A stretch of DNA of 27,350 nucleotides from Allopontixanthobacter sp034376665. GTDB lineage: Bacteria > Pseudomonadota > Alphaproteobacteria > Sphingomonadales > Sphingomonadaceae. The number at the start of each line of letters is the position of its first letter. The first letter of the stretch is position 1. The stretch is from assembly GCF_034376665.1 (NCBI RefSeq), contig NZ_JAXMJI010000051.1, forward strand, positions 1 to 27,350, given 5' to 3'. A model generated the notes under the pieces. That model saw only the letters and a list, made by a program, of their open reading frames with translations, was not told where the DNA came from and searched no databases. Positions 7,558 to 14,038 of the stretch are shown piece after piece. The translations under genes and the position numbers were made by a program.

Positions 7558-8769
7558 ATGTCTACAGTTCTGGTCATCGGCGCAGGCGGCGTCAGTTCGG
7601 TCGCGGTCCATAAAATGGCCATGAACCCGGATATCTTCGGCGACATCCATCTCGCCAGCCGCACGAAGAGCAAATGCGACAGCATCGCCGCGAGCGTGAA
7701 GGAGCGCACCGGGGAGGACGTGTCCACCTATGAAATCGACGCCGAAGAAGTGCCCGCGATGGTCAATCTGATCCGCAAGGTGAAGCCCTCGCTGGTGGTC
7801 AATCTGGCGCTGCCCTATCAGGATCTGCCGATCATGGATGCCTGCCTCGAAGCCGGGGTCAACTATCTCGACACTGCCAATTACGAGCCCAAGGACGAGG
7901 CAAAGTTCGAATATCACTGGCAATGGGCCTATCACGACCGGTTCAAGGAAGCTGGCCTGATGGCGCTGCTGGGATCGGGCTTCGATCCTGGCGTGACCAG
8001 CGTGTTCACCATGTGGCTGAAGAAGCACAAGCTGAAAACCATCCGCCAGCTCGACATCCTCGATTGCAACGGCGGCGATCATGGACAGGCCTTCGCGACC
8101 AATTTCAATCCCGAGATCAACATCCGTGAAGTGACCGCCCCGGCCCGCCACTGGGAAAACGGCGAATGGGTCGAAACCCCGGCGATGCAGGTCAGGACCG
8201 AGTTCGACTTCGAAGGCGTGGGCAAGAAAAACGCCTATCTGATGTATCACGAGGAACTGGAAAGCCTTGCCAAATTCATCCCCGAGATGGAGCGGGCGCG
8301 GTTCTGGATGACCTTCGGCGATGCCTACATCACGCATCTGACGGTGCTGCAGGCGGTCGGCATGACCAGCATCGAGCCGATCAAATACCAGGGCCGCGAC
8401 ATCATCCCGCTCCAGTTTCTCGCCGCGATGCTGCCCAAGCCGGAATCGCTCGGCGAGACCACCAAGGGCAAGACCAATATCGGCTGCATCGCGACCGGCG
8501 AGGCGCTCGATGGTTCAGGCGAAAAGACATTCTACATCAACAATATCTGCGACCACGAAGATGCCTATGAGGAAACCGGTAACCAGGCGGTCAGCTACAC
8601 TACCGGCGTTCCCGCAATGATCGGCAGCGCCATGATGCTGACGGGCAAATGGAGCGGGCAGGGCGTGTTCAACATGGAACAGATGGACCCCGATCCCTTC
8701 ATGGACTTGCTAAACGCGCATGGTCTGCCTTGGAATGTTGTGGAAATGGACGGACCGGTGAGTTTCTGA
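7558..8769 (+). CDS. Carboxynorspermidine/carboxyspermidine dehydrogenase (saccharopine dehydrogenase family)
   Basis: 403 residues from the ATG at 7558, preceded by GGAG at 7549-7552. The Rossmann motif VIGAGGVSS (residues 6-14) and the SRTKSKCD segment for NADPH mark the saccharopine dehydrogenase-like family; GSGFDPGVTSVF, DCNGGDH and the C-terminal TTGVPAMIGSAMMLTGKW are typical of carboxynorspermidine dehydrogenases. The enzyme reductively condenses a diamine (putrescine or 1,3-diaminopropane) with aspartate semialdehyde, using NADPH. The assignment is reinforced by nspC one gene downstream and ornithine decarboxylase after that, so putrescine to carboxyspermidine is the likely reaction. 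True saccharopine or bacterial homospermidine synthase activity is less likely given the nspC partner. The stop is 2 nt before the next ATG. Confidence 0.9.
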   Translation: MSTVLVIGAGGVSSVAVHKMAMNPDIFGDIHLASRTKSKCDSIAASVKERTGEDVSTYEIDAEEVPAMVNLIRKVKPSLVVNLALPYQDLPIMDACLEAGVNYLDTANYEPKDEAKFEYHWQWAYHDRFKEAGLMALLGSGFDPGVTSVFTMWLKKHKLKTIRQLDILDCNGGDHGQAFATNFNPEINIREVTAPARHWENGEWVETPAMQVRTEFDFEGVGKKNAYLMYHEELESLAKFIPEMERARFWMTFGDAYITHLTVLQAVGMTSIEPIKYQGRDIIPLQFLAAMLPKPESLGETTKGKTNIGCIATGEALDGSGEKTFYINNICDHEDAYEETGNQAVSYTTGVPAMIGSAMMLTGKWSGQGVFNMEQMDPDPFMDLLNAHGLPWNVVEMDGPVSF

Positions 8770-8771
8770 CC

Positions 8772-9197
8772 ATGGCCGAACAAAGGATTTCCCTGATTAC
8801 GCTGGGTTCGCGAGATCTGGTCAAATCGCGGCGCTTCTATGTCGATGGTTTCGGCTGGAAACCGGTGTTCGAGAACGACGAGATCATCTTCTACCAGCTT
8901 AACGGGGTTATCCTGTCGACCTTTGCCGATGCGGCCCTGCAGGACGACATGGCCAGCGGCGAATTCTGCCGTCCAGGAGCCTTCGCGTTGGCACATAATG
9001 TTCGCGCAGAAAAGGAGGTCGAGGCGCTCATGAGCGATCTGGTTTCAGCCGGGGGCCGGGTGCTGCGGCCCGCCGACGCCCCGCCCATTGGCGGACTTCG
9101 CGGCTATGTTACCGATCCCGATGATCACGCTTGGGAAATCGCGTACAATCCTGCGTTCCCGATCGACGACGATGGCAACATCGTCTTCGGAACCTGA
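8772..9197 (+). CDS. VOC-domain (glyoxalase/bleomycin resistance fold) protein of unknown function
   Basis: 141 residues from the ATG at 8772, which comes 2 nt after the dehydrogenase stop; nspC begins 5 nt after its own stop. It has two beta-alpha-beta-beta-beta modules: ITLGSRDLVKSRRFYVDGFGWKP at the front and GGRVLRPADAPPIGGLRGYVTDPDDHAWEIAYNP at the back, the latter being the classic D-P-(D/E)-x-x-W-E-(I/V) VOC ending with a metal-ligand Glu. Metal-dependent VOC enzymes include glyoxalase I, dioxygenases and epimerases; the substrate here is unknown. The gene is wedged between two enzymes of one pathway, so a role tied to polyamine intermediates or reactive aldehydes is possible but only inferred from position. 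Confidence 0.86.
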   Translation: MAEQRISLITLGSRDLVKSRRFYVDGFGWKPVFENDEIIFYQLNGVILSTFADAALQDDMASGEFCRPGAFALAHNVRAEKEVEALMSDLVSAGGRVLRPADAPPIGGLRGYVTDPDDHAWEIAYNPAFPIDDDGNIVFGT

Positions 9198-9202
9198 AGA
9201 CC

Positions 9203-10378
9203 ATGGAAACCAAAGCTGGCAATCCGGGTGCTTTTGCCCATTTTGACCTTTCCCGCGTTGATAGCCCCGCCTTTGTCGTGGATGCCGCGAAACTGCGCGG
9301 CAATCTCAAGATTCTCGCGGATATTCGCGATGCGGCGGACATCAAGGTGCTGGCGGCGCTGAAGGCGTTTTCCATGTGGTCGGTTGCCCCGATCATCGGG
9401 GAATATCTCGACGGCGTATGCACCTCCGGCCTGTGGGAGGCGCGGCTGGCGTCGGAGTTCTACGACGGGGAAATCGCGACCTACTCGGCCGCCTACAAGC
9501 CGGACGAGCTGGAGGAAATCTGCCGCCTGTCCGACCACGTCATTTTCAATTCGCCTGGCCAGATGGAACGCGCCGCGCTGATCCTGGACCATGCGCGCAG
9601 CAGCGGTCAGGCCTTCGATGTCGGGTTGCGGATCAATCCGCAGGTTCCGACCGGGGAGGTGCCGCGCTATGACCCCTCGAGCCCTGGATCGCGGCTCGGC
9701 TTTCCGCTCGACCAGCTGACCGAAGAGCACATGGAGGGCGTGTACGGGATCCATTTCCACAATCTGTGCGAGCAGGACCTCCAGCCGCTCAAGGACACCT
9801 GGGACAAGGTGTTCGATGCCATCGAGCCTTATTTCGGCCAGCTGAAATGGATCAACATGGGCGGAGGCCACCACATCACGCGCGCGGATTACCAGCGCGA
9901 GGAGCTGGTCGAATTCCTGCGCGACGCGAAGGAAGACACCGGCTGTGAGATCATGCTCGAGCCCGGCGAAGCGGTGGCGCTGGATGCGGGTATTCTGGTC
10001 GGAACGATCCTCGACAGCGGTGTCAACGGGATGCCGCTGGCGATTACCGATATCTCTGCCACCTGCCATATGCCCGATGTGATCGAGGCGCCGTACCGGC
10101 CCGCGATGCTGCATGAAGAACGGGGACAGGGGCAGCCCGTGCGGCTTGGCGGTCCGTCCTGCCTGGCGGGTGACGTGATCGGCGATTACCGTCTGCCGGT
10201 TCCGTGCGAGCCGGGGCAGCGGATCGCGTTTCTCGATCAGGCGCATTATTCGATGGTGAAAACCAACACCTTCAACGGGGTGCAGTTGCCGTCGATCTAT
10301 CTGTGGGACAGCGACAGCGACAATCTCGATCTGATCAAGAGCTTTGGTTACGAGGATTTTCGGGACCGGCTTTCGTGA
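9203..10378 (+). CDS. nspC: Carboxynorspermidine/carboxyspermidine decarboxylase
   Basis: 391 residues from the ATG at 9203, chosen because the frame upstream lies inside the VOC gene. It is a PLP enzyme of the alanine racemase-like fold (fold type III). ALKAFSMWSV carries the PLP lysine, FHNLCEQD, NMGGGHHITR and LEPGEAVALDAG are conserved through NspC proteins, and the C-terminal YSMVKTNTFNGV follows. It decarboxylates carboxyspermidine to spermidine (or carboxynorspermidine to norspermidine), completing the step begun by the dehydrogenase two genes upstream. With ornithine decarboxylase next door supplying putrescine, spermidine is the expected product, which agrees with spermidine as the main polyamine reported for Erythrobacter-type sphingomonads. 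Spacing of 2 and 5 nt across the three genes shows one operon. Confidence 0.94.
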   Translation: METKAGNPGAFAHFDLSRVDSPAFVVDAAKLRGNLKILADIRDAADIKVLAALKAFSMWSVAPIIGEYLDGVCTSGLWEARLASEFYDGEIATYSAAYKPDELEEICRLSDHVIFNSPGQMERAALILDHARSSGQAFDVGLRINPQVPTGEVPRYDPSSPGSRLGFPLDQLTEEHMEGVYGIHFHNLCEQDLQPLKDTWDKVFDAIEPYFGQLKWINMGGGHHITRADYQREELVEFLRDAKEDTGCEIMLEPGEAVALDAGILVGTILDSGVNGMPLAITDISATCHMPDVIEAPYRPAMLHEERGQGQPVRLGGPSCLAGDVIGDYRLPVPCEPGQRIAFLDQAHYSMVKTNTFNGVQLPSIYLWDSDSDNLDLIKSFGYEDFRDRLS

Positions 10379-10424
10379 ATCCGGGCGATCGGGCAGGTTT
10401 CCCGTTCACCTCGGCAATTTTCAG

Positions 10425-10452
10425 TTGAAATTCATAAAGCACGCGATATATC
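10425..10452 (+). promoter_or_regulatory. Candidate promoter of the ornithine decarboxylase gene
   Basis: TTGAAA at 10425-10430 and TATATC at 10447-10452 are separated by 16 nt. A start site would fall around 10459-10461, just ahead of the folded leader at 10470. The -10 box lies inside the 14-nt palindrome at 10442-10455. Pattern match only. Confidence 0.4.
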
Positions 10453-10455
10453 GCG
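10442..10455. promoter_or_regulatory. Perfect 14-nt palindrome over the presumed -10 region
   Basis: CGCGATATATCGCG is fully self-complementary. It overlaps the presumed -10 element of the ornithine decarboxylase promoter, a place where a dimeric repressor could block transcription. No regulator is known from the sequence, and CG-rich palindromes also occur by chance in this genome. Confidence 0.35.
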
Positions 10456-10469
10456 CGTTCGCTGCCGAA

Positions 10470-10540
10470 CCCCTAGTGTTTAGGGGGGACTTCCAAACCG
10501 CAAGGCAGCCTTGTTGAAACTAACCTTTGGGGGTCCCTTG
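10470..10540 (+). promoter_or_regulatory. Structured 5' leader of ornithine decarboxylase (speF-motif-like candidate)
   Basis: Three helices can be read directly. Hairpin 1: CCCCTA (10470-10475), GTGTT loop, TAGGGG (10481-10486). Long stem: GGACTTCCAAA (10487-10497) pairs over all 11 positions, with two G-U pairs, with TTTGGGGGTCC (10526-10536). Inside it CAAGG/CCTTG (10501-10505 with 10509-10513) forms a small hairpin with a CAG loop. The G-rich stretch 10529-10533, the only Shine-Dalgarno-like sequence before the TTG start at 10543, is in the 3' strand of the long stem and would be hidden. The CCCC of hairpin 1 could pair with the same G-run, giving an alternative fold. An RNA motif called speF is known upstream of ornithine decarboxylase genes in alphaproteobacteria; identity with it was not tested. 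Confidence 0.55.
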
Positions 10541-10542
10541 AG

Positions 10543-11748
10543 TTGCACCATTATCCCGACGCTGCTGCAGTAGTCCGCGCCCTCGCGCCGGACGAGCCAG
10601 TCATCCTCAACCGCCCGCTTGCTGCTGCGCGCGCGGCCCGATTCTTCGTCGAGAAGTTTCCGGGCAAGTCGCTCTATGCGGTCAAGGCGAATCCTTCACC
10701 AGACCTGCTGCAAATCCTGTGGGCCAACGGCATTACGCATTACGACGTGGCGTCGATCGGTGAAGTGCGGATGGCACGGGCTGCGCTGCCCGGCGCGACC
10801 TTGTGCTTCATGCACCCGGTCAAGACGGCGCGCGCCGTTGCGGAGGCGTATCACCAGCACGGGGTGCGCACTTTCAGCCTCGATACCATCGAAGAGCTGG
10901 AGAAGATCGTCACCGCGACTGCCAATGAAAACGGCGAGCCAGCGTCCGATCTGCGTCTGTGCGTGCGCCTGCGCGTGTCATCCGAATATGCCGAGCTGAG
11001 CCTTGCGTCCAAATTCGGCGTCGATCTGGTCGATGCCGCGCCCTTGCTCCAGGCGACTCGCCAGGTGGCGGACTGGCTGGGTGTGTGTTTCCATGTCGGC
11101 AGCCAGGCGATGACGCCGTTCGCCTATGTCCAGGCGCTGGAACGGGTGCGTGCGGCGATCGCCGATTCCAGCGTGGTGATCGACATGATCGATGTCGGCG
11201 GCGGGTTTCCGTCGATCTATCCCGGCATGGAGCCACCGCCGCTGGAAGATTACTTCCACATCATCCACCGCCATTTCGAAGCGCTTCCGATTGCCTACAA
11301 CGCCGAATTGTGGTGCGAACCCGGTCGGGCGCTGTGTGCTGAATACAGCAGCCTGATCGTGCGGGTGGAAAAGCGCCGCGGCGATGAACTTTATATCAAC
11401 GACGGTGCCTACGGGTCGCTGTTCGACGCGGCGCACATCGCGTGGCGTTTCCCCGTGGCCGCGCTCGAAGACGATCTGATCGAAGGGCTGGAGGAGTTTT
11501 CCTTCTACGGCCCCACCTGCGATGATGCCGATTACATGAAGGGGCCGTTCATGCTGCCCGCGGATATCCAGGCCGGCGATTTCATCGAGATCGGGATGCT
11601 GGGCGCTTATGGTGCGGCGATGAAGACCGGTTTCAACGGCTTCGGCGATGCCTTGGTCGTAGTGGTGCAGGACGAGCCGATGGCCAGCCTCTATCGCGGG
11701 GACCGGATCGATCCGCGCGAAAGCGACAACGTCGTCAGCCTTCGCTGA
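10543..11748 (+). CDS. Ornithine decarboxylase, type III PLP fold
   Basis: 401 residues. YAVKANP with PLP-lysine K48, VGSQ, DVGGGFPSIY, CEPGRAL and the catalytic-cysteine motif YGPTCDDADYMKGPF, followed by GAYGAAMKTGFNGFG, place it in the alanine racemase-fold ornithine/lysine decarboxylase family that includes eukaryotic ODC. The reaction is ornithine to putrescine plus CO2, cytoplasmic. Some relatives also accept lysine. The start is TTG at 10543: the frame upstream reaches a TAG at 10474 with no ATG or GTG, and the next ATG is deep in the PLP domain. It lies 164 nt after nspC with a separate promoter and leader, and supplies the putrescine used by the preceding operon. It converges with the LOV-HTH gene. 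The symbol speC/speF is used loosely for this family and is not assigned. Confidence 0.93.
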   Translation: MHHYPDAAAVVRALAPDEPVILNRPLAAARAARFFVEKFPGKSLYAVKANPSPDLLQILWANGITHYDVASIGEVRMARAALPGATLCFMHPVKTARAVAEAYHQHGVRTFSLDTIEELEKIVTATANENGEPASDLRLCVRLRVSSEYAELSLASKFGVDLVDAAPLLQATRQVADWLGVCFHVGSQAMTPFAYVQALERVRAAIADSSVVIDMIDVGGGFPSIYPGMEPPPLEDYFHIIHRHFEALPIAYNAELWCEPGRALCAEYSSLIVRVEKRRGDELYINDGAYGSLFDAAHIAWRFPVAALEDDLIEGLEEFSFYGPTCDDADYMKGPFMLPADIQAGDFIEIGMLGAYGAAMKTGFNGFGDALVVVVQDEPMASLYRGDRIDPRESDNVVSLR

Positions 11749-11765
11749 ACAGGCCGAATTGCCAC

Positions 11766-11804
11766 AAAAAAACCGCCGCGAGCTGGTGGGTTGCTCGCGG
11801 CGGT
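11766..11804 (-). terminator. Intrinsic terminator, minus strand
   Basis: Read on the minus strand, ACCGCCGCGAGC (11804-11793), a 9-nt loop and GCTCGCGGCGGT (11783-11772) form a 12-bp GC-rich stem with a T-run of seven at 11772-11766. The plus strand has no T-run after the stem, so termination is directed at leftward transcripts: the hemA/LOV-HTH operon, whose last stop is 180 nt upstream, or a small RNA. On the plus strand the hairpin may still protect the ornithine decarboxylase 3' end. Confidence 0.85.
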
Positions 11805-11840
11805 ACATGCGGGATGGAGGATCCCACTTGGGTGGTTCGT
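11766..11840 (-). ncRNA. Candidate small RNA or processed 3' UTR with a CCUCC loop
   Basis: On the minus strand two small hairpins precede the terminator: CCAC-CCAA-GTGG (11835-11824) and GGGAT-CCTCC-ATCCC (11825-11811). They share two bases and so compete or stack. The second exposes CCUCC, complementary to the Shine-Dalgarno core GGAGG. Alphaproteobacterial sRNAs of the alpha-r14/CuckooRNA type carry CCUCC-containing hairpin loops followed by a Rho-independent terminator. The 5' end is not defined: no clear promoter was found, and processing from the hemA/LOV-HTH transcript is an alternative. Confidence 0.28.
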
Positions 11841-11984
11841 TCAAAGCCCGCAATCCGCGCCACGCCAACAGCAGCAGATGTGAGTCTGAAAGCAATCCAC
11901 ATCCCTAGTAACCAGACTATGCGGCATCCCGGCGGATAGCGAAATACGGACTTTAGGCGGTGGTGCGCGGGAGGGGCGATGCGG

Positions 11985-12689
11985 CTAGATGCCGGCTTCG
12001 ACCGCCAGGCGGATCAGGTCGGCACTGGTGCGCAATTCCAGCTTTTCCATTACCAGCCCGCGGTGCATCTTGACCGTCTTTTCGGCGAGACCCAGCTGAT
12101 AAGCTATTTCCTTATTGCGCCGGCCTTGCGCGACCAGCCGGGTCACCTCCAGCTGCCGGGGGGAAAGCGTCTTGATCATCTGAGCGGCGCGGCTCCTGCG
12201 GCCGCTGAAGATCCTCTGCTGACCTTCGTCGACTTCTACCTGGCTACCGAGGAAATAGAGCAATTCGTCACCCTGGTCGAAGATCGGGGCAACCAGCACG
12301 GCGTTGCGGAACGGGGTCCCGTCGCGCTTGTAATTGAGGATCTCGACCAGCACCGGCTTGTGATCGCGCACGCCTTCGCGGATCAATTCGGTTAGCCAGG
12401 GTTCCGTGCCCGTCCCTGCCAGGAAGCGGCAATTGCGGCCCATAATTTCGCTTTCGGGATAACCGGTCAGTTGAATGAAAGGCGCGTTCACCGCGACAAT
12501 CGGATTGTCCTGCAGCCGCGGGTTCGAAACGACCGAGGCGATTGGGCTGAATGCAATAAGGTCCACAACCCAGCCGGGCGGGGCCAAGTCCGATTTGGGT
12601 TCACAAGGTTCCGCTGCCTTTGGTTGCAAGGGCAGGGCCTGATCTGAACGATGTTCCACCACTGCCGACAATATCGGCCCTGCGACCAA
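11985..12689 (-). CDS. LOV-HTH blue-light-responsive transcription factor (EL222-like)
   Basis: 234 residues if started at TTG 12689; GTG codons at 12662 and 12659 are alternatives, and no start has a clear ribosome-binding site. A LOV (PAS) domain spans about residues 45-150 and holds GRNCRFLAG, whose Cys87 forms the photo-adduct with flavin. A short linker (the J-alpha region) leads to a LuxR-type helix-turn-helix, LSPRQLEVTRLVAQG...NKEIAYQLGLAEKTVKMHR. Domain order and long identical stretches (for example KPVLVEILNYK and DGTPFRNAVLVAP) match EL222 of Erythrobacter litoralis as recalled. In EL222 light frees the HTH from the LOV domain, allowing dimerisation and DNA binding. The gene starts 31 nt after hemA on the same strand, so it is probably co-transcribed with it. 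Confidence 0.93.
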   Translation of the reverse strand: MVAGPILSAVVEHRSDQALPLQPKAAEPCEPKSDLAPPGWVVDLIAFSPIASVVSNPRLQDNPIVAVNAPFIQLTGYPESEIMGRNCRFLAGTGTEPWLTELIREGVRDHKPVLVEILNYKRDGTPFRNAVLVAPIFDQGDELLYFLGSQVEVDEGQQRIFSGRRSRAAQMIKTLSPRQLEVTRLVAQGRRNKEIAYQLGLAEKTVKMHRGLVMEKLELRTSADLIRLAVEAGI

Positions 12690-12720
12690 TTATTGCAAAT
12701 CAGACTTCGCGGAAAAGGCG

Positions 12721-13935
12721 TTAGGCGGCCTGACGCAGGTCCAGCCGGTCCCAGATTTCCACCAGCGCCTTTGTCAGTTCGACCATCATTTCGTCGGTAT
12801 GGGCAGGGCCCGGGGTGAAGCGCAGTCGCTCCGTCCCGCGGGGCACGGTCGGGAAATTGATCGGCTGCACATAGACGCCGTATTCCGCCAACAGGATATC
12901 GCTGATCCGTTTGGCGCGCACCGGATCACCCACCATCAGCGGAACGATATGGGTGGTCGATTCCATAACCGGCAGACCGGCATCGCGGAAATGCTTCTTG
13001 AGCGCCGCGGCGTTGGCGTGCTGCGCATCGCGTTCGACCGAGGATTCCTTGAGGTGGCGGACCGACGCCAGCACCCCGGCCACCAGAACCGGGCTGAGAG
13101 AGGTGGTGAAGATAAATCCCGGAGCGTAGGACCGGATCACGTCGATGATCTTGCTATCCGCGGCGACATAGCCGCCCATGACGCCGAACGCCTTGCCCAG
13201 CGTGCCTTCGATGATATCGATCCGGTGGGCCGCTTCGTCACGTTCCGAGATCCCGCCGCCGCGCTTGCCGTACATGCCGACCGCGTGAACCTCGTCGATA
13301 TAGGTCAGCGCGTTGTATTTCTCCGCGAGGTCGCAGATCGCGTGGATGGGAGCAATATCGCCATCCATCGAATATACGCTCTCGAACGCGATCAGCTTGG
13401 GCACCTCGGGATCTTCTGCGGCCAGCAAGGCTTCGAGATGGACCACGTCGTTATGGTTGAATACCCGCTTCTCGCAGCCCGAATTGCGGATACCCGCAAT
13501 CATGCTTGCGTGGTTCAGACTGTCGGAGAAAATAACGCAGCCGGGCAGCAATTTGGCCAGCGTGGACAGCGTCGCATCGTTGGACACATAGCCGCTGGTG
13601 AACAGCAGCGCGCCGTCCTTGCCGTGCAGGTCGGCCAGTTCGTTTTCGAGCTGGACGTGGAAATGGGTGTTGCCGCCGATGTTGCGGGTGCCGCCCGATC
13701 CTGCGCCGACATCGTGCAGGGCGTCCTCCATCGCGGAGATCACCTTCGGGTGCTGGCCCATCGCGAGATAATCGTTGGAGCACCAGACGGTGATCGGCTT
13801 GGGCCCGTTATGGCCGTGAAAACAGCGCGCATTGGGGTAAGCGCCCTTGTTGCGCATGATTTCGATAAAGACGCGGTAACGCCCCTCGGAATGCAGGCGG
13901 TCGATCGCCTGGTCGAAGATCTGGTTGTAGTTCAC
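12721..13935 (-). CDS. hemA: 5-Aminolevulinate synthase
   Basis: 404 residues, the usual length of alphaproteobacterial ALAS. It condenses glycine and succinyl-CoA to 5-aminolevulinate, the first step of heme and bacteriochlorophyll synthesis by the Shemin pathway. N-terminal NYNQIFDQAIDRLHSEGRYRVF is typical; GAGSGGTRNIGGN is the glycine-rich loop; SDSLNHASMI and YIDEVHAVGMYG (PLP-ring Asp/His) follow; GTLGKAFGVMGG holds the PLP lysine K248, the same number as in Rhodobacter ALAS. The start codon is GTG (13935), with CAGG about 10 nt upstream. The close spacing to the LOV-HTH gene is unusual and suggests light input to, or light-coupled expression with, tetrapyrrole synthesis. Whether the strain makes bacteriochlorophyll cannot be told from this window. 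Confidence 0.96.
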   Translation of the reverse strand: MNYNQIFDQAIDRLHSEGRYRVFIEIMRNKGAYPNARCFHGHNGPKPITVWCSNDYLAMGQHPKVISAMEDALHDVGAGSGGTRNIGGNTHFHVQLENELADLHGKDGALLFTSGYVSNDATLSTLAKLLPGCVIFSDSLNHASMIAGIRNSGCEKRVFNHNDVVHLEALLAAEDPEVPKLIAFESVYSMDGDIAPIHAICDLAEKYNALTYIDEVHAVGMYGKRGGGISERDEAAHRIDIIEGTLGKAFGVMGGYVAADSKIIDVIRSYAPGFIFTTSLSPVLVAGVLASVRHLKESSVERDAQHANAAALKKHFRDAGLPVMESTTHIVPLMVGDPVRAKRISDILLAEYGVYVQPINFPTVPRGTERLRFTPGPAHTDEMMVELTKALVEIWDRLDLRQAA

Positions 13936-13955
13936 ACCGTAACCTGCGTCGTAGC

Positions 13956-13971
13956 GCCGGTCGGGACCGGC
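13956..13971. promoter_or_regulatory. Inverted repeat in the hemA 5' region
   Basis: GCCGGT-CGGG-ACCGGC is a perfect inverted repeat with 6-nt arms, 21-36 nt upstream of the hemA GTG. It could be an operator for the adjacent regulator or a leader hairpin. The remainder of the 103-nt gap to murI shows no other clear signal. Confidence 0.3.
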
Positions 13972-14038
13972 TGTTCACGAGGCGATTTAGGCGCTCCAAA
14001 CCGAGATTGCCACCGCGATCTTTGCGAACGATTCTCGA

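Noticed and set aside
11760..11895. Leader peptide plus attenuator reading of the minus-strand frame before the terminator (Leu-rich start at TTG 11895)
   Set aside because: The peptide frame covers the terminator, but no minus-strand biosynthetic gene follows it; only the ornithine decarboxylase gene on the other strand lies beyond. An sRNA or 3' UTR fits better.
11805..11984. Possible 6S RNA or SRP RNA in the gap between ornithine decarboxylase and LOV-HTH genes
   Set aside because: The conserved SRP tetraloop region (GGAA with the asymmetric AGCAG/CAGG loop) and the 6S central-bubble arrangement could not be found on either strand.
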